37,057 nt of DNA from Desulfosporosinus sp. OT (GCF_000224515.1 NZ_AGAF01000226.1:1-37057), one strand, 5' to 3'; positions 24,567 through 33,459 are shown, numbered from the stretch's first letter. The notes: generated from the letters alone by a model not told the origin. Numbers and translations are program-made.

Positions 24567-24998
24567 CTATTGAGTATCTGTTTCCTGGGCAATTTCGATA
24601 GCTTCTTCAACATCTTTTGCATTTTCATTTTCGCTATCATCTTGTTTGCTAATATCAGTTTCCCCAGCTTCAATTTCAACGTCATCTAAGGATTTTAACG
24701 AATAGGAAACTTTATGATTGATTAGTCCTGCACTGAATAAGATAAGAGCAATGCCACCATATACAGCGATTGGTTCAAATATACCGGGAAGCAATTGGCT
24801 GGGCACTAATTGTTTAACAACTTCATCTGTGGGATAGCCCTGAGCAACATACTGTGTAACCGTATCTTTAAACAAAATAATACTATTAAGTAAAAATGCT
24901 ATAGCTATGAGAGTAACTACCGTAGAGCCTATATACATGATAATTGAACTGATAGGGGTCTTTGATCTTCCAGGCATCCCTTTTCTTTTAAGTCTCAT
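24567..24998 (-). CDS. Hypothetical two-helix membrane protein with acidic tail
   Basis: A 143-residue protein I do not recognise. A basic N-terminus (RLKRKGMPGRSK) leads into a first membrane helix (about 19-42, IIMYIGSTVVTLIAIAFLL), a 30-residue external loop (YVAQGYPTDEVVKQLVPSQL), a second helix (about 73-92, IAVYGGIALILFSAGLI) and a cytoplasmic tail of about 45 residues, extremely rich in Glu and Asp. The positive-inside rule favours both ends in the cytoplasm. Ribosome site AAAGGAGA precedes the ATG. It converges on the ribose operon and has no operon partner. Confidence 0.65.
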   Translation of the reverse strand: MRLKRKGMPGRSKTPISSIIMYIGSTVVTLIAIAFLLNSIILFKDTVTQYVAQGYPTDEVVKQLVPSQLLPGIFEPIAVYGGIALILFSAGLINHKVSYSLKSLDDVEIEAGETDISKQDDSENENAKDVEEAIEIAQETDTQ

Positions 24999-25244
24999 AA
25001 AATATCTCCTTTTAGTTTTAATGAAGCTTTGGGTTTGATCGATCTCTTCATTGGTTGATATTATTAAGAAGTGTTCGATTCTTTGCGTACTTTATTACTA
25101 TAACCTAATTTAATAAATCTAGCCTTGTTACTAATAGAGTAGAGTATTTGTAGATATAAATTCCATGAAGATATGGTTCATTGCAATCAAGATAGGTTAA
25201 ATCACTTCATTATAAGATCCATTCCTTTCGCTGTGCTCATACCT
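24999..25244. other. Intergenic region
   Basis: AT-rich spacer upstream of a divergent pair; no gene or clear element recognised before the palindrome at 25245. Confidence 0.4.
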
Positions 25245-25294
25245 CCAGCTATACCGAGTATGGTTTCCTGGGAAACCATACTCGGTATAGCTGG
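25245..25294. repeat. 24-bp perfect inverted repeat
   Basis: 25245-25268 (starting CCAGCTATACCGAG) is exactly complementary to 25271-25294, with only TG between. There is no T tract on either side, and it lies between divergent genes, so it is not an ordinary terminator. Confidence 0.8.
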
Positions 25295-25308
25295 AAATAG
25301 CTTACCTG

Positions 25309-25347
25309 ACAACTTTTTTATTATCAATACGTGAAAAGTTGTATAAT
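25309..25347 (+). promoter_or_regulatory. Inverted repeat and -10 element upstream of the LTA-synthase-like gene
   Basis: ACAACTTTT (25309-25317) and AAAAGTTGT (25334-25342) form a 9-bp inverted repeat whose right arm abuts TATAAT (25342-25347). No good -35 is visible, which would suit a promoter needing an activator. Confidence 0.35.
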
Positions 25348-25456
25348 AAGAGTGTTGTTTTCAATTAGCACGAATATTGTTCAATCTATTGAGCGGATGC
25401 CAATGAATCTTAAAGAGCTTCAATGATTAATATCAAAAGGAATCGAGGTACAACCT

Positions 25457-27460
25457 TTGCTTCGGAATTTTGTACATAAAATTAATTTTATTAAGAGACC
25501 CTGGTACACAACTCAGACTATTGTCTTTTTTGCATTATTTTTCCTAAAAGTGCTTGTTTTCACCAAAACCTTAGGACTTACCTATTCGATGCAACAAAAG
25601 AGTCAAATCATGGGTACAGTTGGAACATTGTTGATTGTTCTTTCAGTTGCTTTTTTATTACCCATTAAACTACGTAAGTTGTATATTCTTTTAGCTAACT
25701 TAATTATCAGTAGCTTATTCTTTTTAGATATGATCTTCCTTAGGCATTTTCAAGACCTTGTCATCTTTCGGACTTTTGCGGCAGCCTGGCATTATCTTGA
25801 AATTGAGAGTTCCTGGTGGAAATTGCTCAAAACACAAGATGTTTTTATGGTTGCGGATTTTATGTTTTTGATATTATTAAAGCTTTATAACTATATCCAG
25901 AAGAACAAACATAGAACTGTTAGCAGGCTTAACTCTGTCACTAAGGTAAATAGTGAAAGGATTCTTCAACAATCCCTTAATATTCGTCGGACAACAATGA
26001 CCTTCATCTTTCACTTAACCGCCTTTATACTTATGTTTGCTCTTGGTCTAGGGGCATCTAGTAAAGCCTTCGGGCTTCTGGAGGAAAATCAACCAAATAT
26101 CACCAAGACTTTTTACTCAAAAGTGTACATTGCTCAAAGCCTTGGTGCACTCGAATTCCATGCCTTAGATATCCTTCGTTCTTCCCAGATTACTCTTGAT
26201 TCCCCTCAACCAAGCATGATCGCCTTGCAAGATTGGTTTAAATCAACTCATCCCAGTTCAGATACAACGAATAAGCCCTCTTTTGGGATAGCCAAAGGCA
26301 AAAATCTGATTGTTATTCAGGTTGAATCTTTGCAACAATTTGTGATTGAGAAAAAAGTAAATGGCCAGGAGATTACTCCAAATCTCAATAGATTACTTAA
26401 GCAAGGCCTCTATTTTAACAATTACTATGGCGAAACCTGGAATGGTGGAACGTCGGACGCCGAATTTCTGTCCAATACCTCTCTTTATCCAGTATCCAAA
26501 GGAAGCGCCTATATTGATTATCCAATGAATCACTATGTTACAATCGCAAACACTTTAAGTAAGGAAGGATACAGCACTGTTGCTATCGAGGCCAATAAGC
26601 CAGGATTTTGGGATATGGATTTAATGTCCCGGGCGGAAGGATTTCATCAGGTTATTGATGACGATAATTTTGTCCATGATCTTGACATGGGTATGGGACT
26701 TGCAGATAGCTCTATGTTTGCTCAAGGGGCCAATTACCTAGAAGATTCCAAACAGCCCTTTTATACCTTTTTGGTTACTCTTTCCAGCCATTATCCTTTT
26801 GAGATTCCCGCCCAATATAAAACGATAAATGTAGGGTCTTACCAGAATACTGTCTTCGGCCACTACTTGGAGGCAGTTAATTATACAGATCAAGCGATTG
26901 GAGATTTTCTCAACCGTCTCCAGTCTGATGGACTATTGAATAACTCCATGGTTGTCATATATGGAGATCATCCGGCCCCCTTTAATCGCAATGATCCTCA
27001 ATTAAGCGAATTCCTTGGTTTTGGAGGGAAAGAGATTGATGAATTTCCTTGGTTAGCGATGCAAAAAGTACCTCTTTTTATATATCTTCCCGGTTCAACG
27101 CTCAACGGGGTTCAAAATACTGTCAGTGGGCAAGTCGACCTTTTCCCGACACTTTTGGGTCTTCTGGGTAAAAATGCCAGCAACTATCCCTTGTTAGGCC
27201 ATGATCTATTACACTCTCCTGCGGCCGGTATCGCCATATCACGAAATGGGGTTTTCGTTTCTGGGAATTGTCTTTATATTGTAACCAATCAAAAAGCCTA
27301 TGACCTTAATTCTGGGAAATCTGTCCCCTGGGACCCATCTATCGCGAAGATCTATCAGGATTATCTGGAATACACAGATACAATATTTAGACATGATCTA
27401 CAAACAAAACTAAACCATAATTCCTTTCCAATAAGTTTCCTCGGTAGAATTTGTTTTTGA
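25457..27460 (+). CDS. Lipoteichoic acid synthase-like sulfatase-family membrane protein
   Basis: A 667-residue LtaS-type enzyme, which transfers glycerol phosphate units from phosphatidylglycerol to build lipoteichoic acid, or a related phosphoglycerol transferase. The N-terminal part has five hydrophobic segments (about 20-210). The extracellular sulfatase domain starts at NLIVIQVESLQQF (metal-binding Glu) and has the catalytic threonine T332 in GGTSDAEF, then SSHYPF and YGDHPAP for metal binding. The start is TTG with GAGG eight bases ahead. The second CFA synthase follows 129 bases later, perhaps in the same transcript, so both would act on membrane lipids. Confidence 0.88.
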   Translation: MLRNFVHKINFIKRPWYTTQTIVFFALFFLKVLVFTKTLGLTYSMQQKSQIMGTVGTLLIVLSVAFLLPIKLRKLYILLANLIISSLFFLDMIFLRHFQDLVIFRTFAAAWHYLEIESSWWKLLKTQDVFMVADFMFLILLKLYNYIQKNKHRTVSRLNSVTKVNSERILQQSLNIRRTTMTFIFHLTAFILMFALGLGASSKAFGLLEENQPNITKTFYSKVYIAQSLGALEFHALDILRSSQITLDSPQPSMIALQDWFKSTHPSSDTTNKPSFGIAKGKNLIVIQVESLQQFVIEKKVNGQEITPNLNRLLKQGLYFNNYYGETWNGGTSDAEFLSNTSLYPVSKGSAYIDYPMNHYVTIANTLSKEGYSTVAIEANKPGFWDMDLMSRAEGFHQVIDDDNFVHDLDMGMGLADSSMFAQGANYLEDSKQPFYTFLVTLSSHYPFEIPAQYKTINVGSYQNTVFGHYLEAVNYTDQAIGDFLNRLQSDGLLNNSMVVIYGDHPAPFNRNDPQLSEFLGFGGKEIDEFPWLAMQKVPLFIYLPGSTLNGVQNTVSGQVDLFPTLLGLLGKNASNYPLLGHDLLHSPAAGIAISRNGVFVSGNCLYIVTNQKAYDLNSGKSVPWDPSIAKIYQDYLEYTDTIFRHDLQTKLNHNSFPISFLGRICF

Positions 27461-27589
27461 TTCATCAGGAAAGACTTAGCTAAAAACATAGTTAAGATTA
27501 ATCGAAGTCCTCCAAAAGAGAAATAGAAGGAATTAAAAATGTCATTTTTGTGCATTTTATAGGTATCAATTCTTTTTGGAGGCATGGAA

Positions 27590-28768
27590 ATGAATCTCGA
27601 CAAAGTATTTTACCAGAACTTCATGAAAAACCTTTTTGCCGATCCTTGTGAAGTTAAGTTTTGGGATGGGGAGGTAGTAAATTATGGAGCAGGAGAGGCG
27701 CAGTTTCGAATTGATTTTAACGAACCAATTGCCAAAAGAGAAATTATTAATGACCTCTCCTTGGCCTTCGGTGAAGGGTATATGCAAAAGAAAATCGACA
27801 TTGAAGGAAGTGTCCAAAAAGTTGTTGAATCCCTCTTCAACAATCAGGACAGCCCTCTTCTCACTAAAAACTCCTATTTAAAATTAGCCAAAATCCTCTC
27901 CAATAACAATGTTCGCAAGAGTAAAGAGAATATTCAATATCACTATGATATTGGAAATGATTTTTACCGTTTATGGTTAGATGAAACTATGACCTATTCC
28001 TGTGCTTATTTTAAATCGCCTGAAGATAGCTTGACTCAAGCTCAATATAACAAAGTTGATCATATCCTAAGTAAACTCAACTTAAAGCCCGGGCAAACCT
28101 TACTCGATATTGGGTGTGGATGGGGAGAACTTATTCTTACCGCGGCGAAAACTCATCAGGTTAAAGCTCTTGGGATCACACTAAGTGCAGAGCAATATAC
28201 CCAGGTCCTCGAACGAATTCATAACGAAGGATTGCAGGATCTAGTTGAAGTCCAGATCGTGGACTACAGGGAATTAATGGGCAGAACTTTTGATCGGGTG
28301 GTAAGCGTTGGAATGCTTGAGCACGTCGGGAAGGAATATTTGAACGAATACTTCTCTACAGTTAGATCTCTTTTAAATGACAGCGGAGTATCTCTTTTAC
28401 ATTGCATTACCGGGTATGAAGAGGGAGGGACAAACAGCTGGATTAATAAATACATTTTCCCAGGAGGGTATATCCCTATGGTTCAAGAATTGGTTAAGCT
28501 AATGGCTGTGAACTCGTTCTATTTAATCGACCTGGAAAGCCTGCGTGAACATTATACTCGAACCTTGGAGCACTGGGCCCAGAACTTCGAGCAAGCTCTC
28601 CCGTTAATCCAGAAAATGAAAGATGAAACCTTTATCCGAATGTGGCGTCTCTATCTTAACTCCTGCGCTGCTTCTTTTCATACGGGTAACATTGATCTCC
28701 ATCAGTTCTTGTTCACCAAGGGAGTTAACAACTCGTGGCCTATGACGCGTAAGTATATGTATTCGTAA
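27590..28768 (+). CDS. Cyclopropane-fatty-acyl-phospholipid synthase (copy 2)
   Basis: A 392-residue paralogue of the enzyme at 16227-17402, with the same SAM motif (LDIGCGWGE), the same YSCAYF, MLEHVG, LLHCITGYEE and REHYTRTLEHWAQ active-site blocks, and one extra residue near position 106. An ATG at 27584 is in frame, but ATG 27590 is chosen because it aligns with copy 1 and both have GGAGG exactly seven bases ahead. It lacks the MarR-type promoter of copy 1. It follows the LTA-synthase-like gene; a 7-1-7 palindrome AAAAATG-T-CATTTTT (27535-27549) in the gap could be an operator. The two copies are probably regulated differently. Confidence 0.92.
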   Translation: MNLDKVFYQNFMKNLFADPCEVKFWDGEVVNYGAGEAQFRIDFNEPIAKREIINDLSLAFGEGYMQKKIDIEGSVQKVVESLFNNQDSPLLTKNSYLKLAKILSNNNVRKSKENIQYHYDIGNDFYRLWLDETMTYSCAYFKSPEDSLTQAQYNKVDHILSKLNLKPGQTLLDIGCGWGELILTAAKTHQVKALGITLSAEQYTQVLERIHNEGLQDLVEVQIVDYRELMGRTFDRVVSVGMLEHVGKEYLNEYFSTVRSLLNDSGVSLLHCITGYEEGGTNSWINKYIFPGGYIPMVQELVKLMAVNSFYLIDLESLREHYTRTLEHWAQNFEQALPLIQKMKDETFIRMWRLYLNSCAASFHTGNIDLHQFLFTKGVNNSWPMTRKYMYS

Positions 28769-28841
28769 ATTATTAGATATGACTACTCATCGATTGAAAT
28801 TCTAAGCAAACATTTGTCATCGTTCGGTCAAATATGAATTA

Positions 28842-28886
28842 ATGGCCCATTTCAACAGCTATAAAATGGCTTTTGAAATGGGCCAT
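28842..28886 (+). terminator. Hairpin after CFA synthase copy 2
   Basis: A perfect 14-bp stem ATGGCCCATTTCAA/TTGAAATGGGCCAT (28842-28855, 28873-28886), 17-base loop, followed by only a short T stretch (ATTTC). Probably a terminator, but the tail is weak. Confidence 0.55.
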
Positions 28887-29000
28887 ATTTCATAAAGTCA
28901 AATGTTATAGGATAGCAAACTCGAAATCCTCTTGTGAGTGTGGTATTATATATTTTTTCGAAGTTATTAATCTATCTCTTAAGCTTAAGGAGGTGAGGAC

Positions 29001-30118
29001 GTGGCAGAAGCTTTGAAAGCTATGTATAATAAAGAGTTTCTCTGCCGCTTTGGTGAGAAGGTGCACGCCGTGTACAGCACTTTCGATACTGAGAGCTTCG
29101 TCTCAGCTACAATAGATGAAGCATGGGCAGGGCTTGAGCTGAAAGCTCGGATGCATCGAATCACAGAGACGCTAAGGACACATCTGCCGATCCGGTATGA
29201 AGAAGCGTTAGACGTGTTATTCGCAATAGATGAGACTTGTATAGGGTTTCCATACCTATTCTTTCCGGATTTCGTGGCGATGTACGGCCAAGAAGAGGAA
29301 CACTGGGAGCTGTCTATGAAAGCACTAGAACGATTCACTCAAAGATCATCCGCGGAGTTTGCTATAAGGCTATTTTTGCTGCGTGATCCGGGGCGGGTAA
29401 TCGAACAAATGATGCTTTGGTCAAAGCATCAAAGTGAGCATGTCCGACGGCTGGCGAGTGAGGGCTGCCGTCCCGTTTGCCTTGGGGAGTAGGCTTGCCG
29501 CTGTTTAAGAGCGACCCAACTCTGGTGCTTTCTGTGCTGGAACAGTTGAAGGCGGACTCATCTCTTTATGTGCGCAAAAGTGTGGCCAATAATTTAAACG
29601 ACATTGCTAAAGATCATCCTTTGATCGTGCTCGAAACGGCACGTCGCTGGAAAGATGTGTGTCCGCACACGGATTGGATCGTACGGCAGGGTTGTCGAAC
29701 GTTGATCCGCAAAGCCGATCCTGGGACAATGGAATTATTCGGCTATGCGAACCCAAAGGATGTGGTGTCATTAACGACATTTGCCTCATTGTCAGTGTTG
29801 CCGTCTAGGTTAGCTATTGGCGAGAACAGTGAGCTGCATTATGAACTCTGTGTTCGTGAAGGGGAGTCGGTACGCATCCGCATCGAATATGGGATTGACT
29901 TCGTGAAGGCTAGAGGAAATACCTCCCGTAAATTGTTCCTGTTGTCAGATAAAACGGTCTCAGGAGGCACACGAGTTACTGGCAGGCGGGCGCACAGCTG
30001 GTCAGACTTGACGACTCGCCGCCATTATCCAGGTGAGCACCGGATTGCCTTGTTAGTTAACGGCTGCGAAGTTGCTTCTATGGTATTAGTACTCCATCTT
30101 TTGGAGGAAAGCATTTGA
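29001..30118 (+). pseudogene. DNA alkylation repair enzyme-like HEAT-repeat protein, split by a frameshift
   Basis: Two overlapping frames (29001-29492 and 29477-30118) make up one protein of about 371 residues resembling the AlkD-like, COG4335-type HEAT-repeat DNA alkylation repair family. Frame 1 ends ...SEHVRRLASEGCRP then VCLGE-stop; frame 2 continues LPWGVGLPLF, whereas the family reads EGCRPRLPWA without a break. Adding one C to the CCC at 29472-29474 restores RPRLPWG exactly. Frame 2 contains the conserved YVRKSVANNLNDIAKDHP and DWIVRQGCRTL. GTG start with a full AAGGAGGTGA ribosome site. The intact rest suggests either a sequencing error or a very recent mutation. The C-terminal 100 residues form an added beta-rich domain. 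Confidence 0.8.
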
Positions 30119-30216
30119 TCACGCCTAGTCTCAGAAATAAGTTCATTTCTGAATTGTCGTGTACTAAATGCTCAGACTTGAAGTGTGTTGGTGACTGGAG
30201 CGTCTGTATGTTATGA
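30115..30216 (+). CDS. Candidate 33-residue cysteine-rich peptide
   Basis: A TTG start at 30115 has GGAGG exactly seven bases ahead and overlaps the stop of the alkylation-repair gene (TTGA), the arrangement of a coupled operon gene. The product is short, with all four cysteines in its second half: C16, C19, C24 and C31 (SCTKCSDLKCVGDWSVCML), a CxxC-x4-C-x6-C pattern that could hold a metal or be a modified-peptide precursor. An inverted repeat, TCAGAAAT-N6-ATTTCTGA (30131-30152), lies within its 5' half. I know no family for it; it may be chance, since no homologues could be checked. Confidence 0.35.
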   Translation: MITPSLRNKFISELSCTKCSDLKCVGDWSVCML

Positions 30217-30248
30217 ATCATAAGAATCAAATGGTATAAAAAATATGC

Positions 30249-30282
30249 GCCACCTCGTTCGATAATCTTTGAATGAGGTGGC
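30249..30282. terminator. Hairpin between convergent genes
   Basis: A 12-bp stem GCCACCTCGTTC/GAATGAGGTGGC (one G-T pair), 10-base loop, between the alkylation-repair unit (+) and the MFS gene (-). No T tract, so its role as a terminator is only likely from position. Confidence 0.45.
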
Positions 30283-30329
30283 CTTCGTATTACAAGAACA
30301 AGTTGAAGCGGTTAATTGCTTTAGCCTTT

Positions 30330-32036
30330 TTAAGGCACTGAATTTGATTTGGGTGGAATTGCCCGCCTGATGAACAGAGCTGGGATCAGGCCTAGAACGG
30401 CTAAGCCTGTTGCAACGATGAAAGAATCATTGATGCCGTTTATAAAAGCCTGTTGAGAAGCAAGGCCATAAACCTCTTGTAAGGCAACAGCCTGACCTGT
30501 TTGGGCAGGGAGAGCCAAGCCTTGAACCAAAGATCCAAACTGGTCTAACATTGTCGGATTCGACGCTGTTATGACACTGGTATAAGTTGCTAGATGTACG
30601 CTCGTTCTTGTCGACATGATGGTAACCAACATAGCAGTTCCCAATGAACCAGCCACTTGACGCATGGTATTAAACATTGCCGTGCCATGACTGTTTAATT
30701 TTCTAGGCAGTTGATTGAGCCCTGCTGTCATGAGGGGCATCATAATTAAAGACACGCCTAACGAACGAATAGTATACATCATCAGGATATCACTATACAT
30801 AGTATCCGCTGTCAGCTTAGTGAATTCCCAGGAGGCTGCAGCGGTAATCATTAGCCCAACAACGGCTAATACCCTTAATCCAATGCGATCAAAAATGGCA
30901 CCGGCTATGGGCCCCATGATCCCCATAAGCAAAGCTCCGGGCAGTAGAAGAAAGCCGGACTGCAAAGGGGTGAAGCCGCGAATGTTCTGCAAATAGATAG
31001 GAAGTAACATCATAGCGGCGTACATTACCGTTGTGACAACGGCATTAATGATTATCGTTAATGAATAGATATTATATTTGTAGACTTTTAGCTCCAACAA
31101 TGGCACGTCTACAGTTAATTCTCTACGCACAAAGAGAAGAATTGACAGTATCCCGACAGCCAAAAAGATGATGACTTCTGTACTTCCCCAGCCAATGTTA
31201 CCGGCTTCACTTACTCCGTAAAGCAGGCTGCTTAATCCTATAGTAGAAAATATTGCTCCCCATAAATCGAATTTAGGAAAGGTTAGTTCCAGCACATCTT
31301 TCATCCATGCCACCGCTAAAATTAGATCTAGTATCCCTATAGGTACAAGACTCGAGAAAAGGAGTCGCCAGGAATAAGTTTGTACAACCCACCCACCAAG
31401 CGTCGGACCAATAGCGGGTGCGAATACCATGACGATACCCATAGTCCCCATAGCTTTGCCTCTTTGATGCGGGGGGAAAATACTGAGAAAAACATTGGTT
31501 AAGAGTGGCATTAAAATTCCTGCCCCTAACCCTTGTATGATCCTTCCAATCATGAAAACGGCAAAAGAAGGGGCAATGGAGCAGATCAAAGAACCAATCG
31601 TAAAGGAGCTCATGGCTACTAAGACGAGTTTGCGGCTTCCGAACGTTTCCATCAGAAAAGCTGTGATCGGAATAAAAACTCCGTTGACGAGCATGTAGCC
31701 AGTTACTATCCACTGAATAGTATTGGCAGAGACATTAAAATCTAACATCATGTGAGGAATAGCAACGTTATCCAGTGTTTGATTGAGAATTGAAACAAAA
31801 GCCCCCAGCATGAGAACAGTGAGAATTCGAAATTTGTTAAATTCCTCAGTGGTTGGACCAACACTTCTAGAGGGTGCTGTTAAAGACGAGTCGAGAAGAA
31901 CTGGTTCATTCAATACAGGTTGTTTCTCGTTAGTCTTTGTATTTTTGTCAGGATCTCTCTTTTTTATCAGTGATAGATTAACAAAAATAAGTATAGCAAA
32001 ACTAAGTAGAATGTATCCGAACGAAAACATATTCAT
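30330..32036 (-). CDS. MFS drug efflux transporter, DHA2 (EmrB/QacA) family
   Basis: A 568-residue 14-helix proton-driven exporter. An extra N-terminal hydrophobic segment (about 4-24) and a polar linker precede the core, which begins LMLGAFVSILNQTLDNVAIP; the DHA2 motif A variant (MLDFNVSANTIQWIVTGYML and LMETFGSRKLVLVAM) and motif C (GPTLGGWVV) are clear. It lies directly behind an EmrA/HlyD-like subunit with 5 bases between them, so the pair forms a two-part pump. AGGGAG overlaps the end of the upstream gene and serves this start. Substrates are probably lipophilic drugs or ions; not decidable. Confidence 0.92.
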   Translation of the reverse strand: MNMFSFGYILLSFAILIFVNLSLIKKRDPDKNTKTNEKQPVLNEPVLLDSSLTAPSRSVGPTTEEFNKFRILTVLMLGAFVSILNQTLDNVAIPHMMLDFNVSANTIQWIVTGYMLVNGVFIPITAFLMETFGSRKLVLVAMSSFTIGSLICSIAPSFAVFMIGRIIQGLGAGILMPLLTNVFLSIFPPHQRGKAMGTMGIVMVFAPAIGPTLGGWVVQTYSWRLLFSSLVPIGILDLILAVAWMKDVLELTFPKFDLWGAIFSTIGLSSLLYGVSEAGNIGWGSTEVIIFLAVGILSILLFVRRELTVDVPLLELKVYKYNIYSLTIIINAVVTTVMYAAMMLLPIYLQNIRGFTPLQSGFLLLPGALLMGIMGPIAGAIFDRIGLRVLAVVGLMITAAASWEFTKLTADTMYSDILMMYTIRSLGVSLIMMPLMTAGLNQLPRKLNSHGTAMFNTMRQVAGSLGTAMLVTIMSTRTSVHLATYTSVITASNPTMLDQFGSLVQGLALPAQTGQAVALQEVYGLASQQAFINGINDSFIVATGLAVLGLIPALFIRRAIPPKSNSVP

Positions 32037-32041
32037 TTACG

Positions 32042-32725
32042 CTACTCCCTTATGTGGATTTGGGCTGTAACACTCATACCAGGAATCAAATTCAACCCTT
32101 TATATCCATCAAGTGTGATGACTATTGGAACGACTTGAATTACTTTTGTAAAATTTGCGTTTGTATTTTGCTGTGGTAAGAGAGAAAACTGAGCAGCAGT
32201 TGTCAATCCGATTTGTGTTATTTTCCCAGTTAATGTTGTGCCGGGATAGGTATCGATGGACACATCGACTGCTTCGTTTTGTTTAATATTACTCATATCT
32301 GTTTCATTGATATTGGCACTGACCCATAAATTATCCATGTCATAAGCACGGGCCAAAGTTGTTCCGGCAGCTACAAAACTGTTTGGAATAACGTTTTGCT
32401 GGACAATCGTACCATTGGCGGGAGTTGTAATGTTCATGGTCATAGTGGTTGAAGGTGAAGTCGAAGTTGTTGTTGTTCCGGCCCCTACTAATTGAATCGT
32501 ACCTAAACTTTGTCCTGCGCTTAATTTACTGCCAACATTAGCTTTCCAATCTGAAATCTTACCGGTTCCGAGGGCGTTGATGGTAATAAGTTGACCGTCA
32601 ATCCTGGCATTATCTGTTGTGATATAGTGATACGATTGATTATAGTAATAATAAGCTGCAAAACCACCACCGATGAGAAGAAGCAAAACAACAGCATTGA
32701 TTAAAATTAACCGACTATTATTCAA
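32042..32725 (-). CDS. EmrA/HlyD-type membrane fusion protein, short form
   Basis: A protein of about 227 residues that pairs with the MFS exporter downstream. A membrane anchor (LILINAVVLLLLIGGGFAAY) is followed by the split lipoyl domain (DNARIDGQLITINALGTGKI ... ITTPANGTIVQQNVIPNSFV) and a beta-barrel domain (LWVSANINETDMSNIKQNEA, ending LIPGMSVTAQIHI). The long coiled-coil hairpin of EmrA is absent, replaced by a Thr/Ser-rich link (TTTTSTSPSTTMTM), as expected where there is no outer membrane to reach. The TTG at 32725 is chosen because AGGAGG lies eight bases ahead; an ATG seven codons earlier lacks a ribosome site. Upstream is a symmetric operator shared with the divergent flavodoxin gene. 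Confidence 0.85.
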   Translation of the reverse strand: MNNSRLILINAVVLLLLIGGGFAAYYYYNQSYHYITTDNARIDGQLITINALGTGKISDWKANVGSKLSAGQSLGTIQLVGAGTTTTSTSPSTTMTMNITTPANGTIVQQNVIPNSFVAAGTTLARAYDMDNLWVSANINETDMSNIKQNEAVDVSIDTYPGTTLTGKITQIGLTTAAQFSLLPQQNTNANFTKVIQVVPIVITLDGYKGLNLIPGMSVTAQIHIRE

Positions 32726-32825
32726 AGACTTAAACCTCCTCGACATTAATCTTTTTATTTCTACCTACAGAATCATAATTAGCTTTTGCTACATCGGAAA
32801 AACTATACAGAAGTCATGTGGTAAT

Positions 32826-32851
32826 GATTATACTGCTTGTTTGGTATAATC
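32826..32851. promoter_or_regulatory. Symmetric divergent operator with a TATAAT in each arm
   Basis: GATTATAC (32826-32833) and GTATAATC (32844-32851) form a perfect 8-10-8 inverted repeat. Each arm contains TATAAT, one on each strand, pointing to the flavodoxin (+) and the efflux operon (-). Good -35 elements are lacking on both sides. A TTTGATCAAA palindrome follows at 32853-32862. Confidence 0.5.
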
Positions 32852-32919
32852 TTTTGATCAAATAGGTAATTTATAACTAGCGTTATATCGCTGTGTTAAG
32901 GTGGAGGTGTTAATAATTA

Positions 32920-33459
32920 ATGAAGAAAATATATGTAGCCTATGATAGTGAAAATGGTCATACAGAACTCTTGGCTAAAGCAATTGCCGAAGGAGCTCGC
33001 AATATCGAACAAACACAAGTGCAGCTTAACCATATTCGGGATAGCAATCCAAATGACTTGGTTGATATGGATGCAATTATCTGGGGATGTCCAGGATATT
33101 TCGGAACCATTAGTGCAAACCTCAAAAAATGGATAGATGATTTAGGTGTCCTCTGGGCTGAGGGTAAATTGATTAATAAAGTTGGAGCTGTATTCTGTAC
33201 GACTGCGACAGTCCATGGAGGAGTTGAGTTAACGCTACTTAACCTAATGACTCCCATGTTACACCAAGGGATGATCATAGTTGGTTTACCGGGAAATATT
33301 CCAGAGAACGCACCTTATGGTTCTTTCTACGGAGTAGGAATAACCTGTCCAATAGAGAGCTCACCGGATGATCCGCCCAATATGCCTTCCGAGACTGACC
33401 TGGCCCTAGGCAAGGCATTAGGTAAACGAGTGGCAGAAACTATTCAAAAATTGCACTGA
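32920..33459 (+). CDS. Flavodoxin/WrbA-like NAD(P)H quinone oxidoreductase-type protein
   Basis: A 179-residue flavodoxin fold protein. The FMN phosphate loop is at the start ([20 protein letters not shown], residues 4-23), the second loop has [20 protein letters not shown], and the third has [12 protein letters not shown]. This pattern fits the NADPH-dependent FMN reductase/WrbA group, which reduce quinones by two electrons. GGAGG is about 12 bases ahead of ATG, somewhat far. It is divergent from the drug efflux pair and shares its regulatory region, so quinone-like or redox-active compounds may be the common inducer (inference). Confidence 0.85.
   Translation: MKKIYVAYDSENGHTELLAKAIAEGARNIEQTQVQLNHIRDSNPNDLVDMDAIIWGCPGYFGTISANLKKWIDDLGVLWAEGKLINKVGAVFCTTATVHGGVELTLLNLMTPMLHQGMIIVGLPGNIPENAPYGSFYGVGITCPIESSPDDPPNMPSETDLALGKALGKRVAETIQKLH

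Noticed and set aside
24398-24685. Minus-strand lysine-rich frame over the end of rbsB
   Set aside because: It crosses the rbs terminator and two better genes; low-complexity composition comes from the opposite strands.
32851-32863. FNR box at TTTGATCAAA
   Set aside because: FNR sites need four bases between TTGAT and ATCAA; here the halves are fused.
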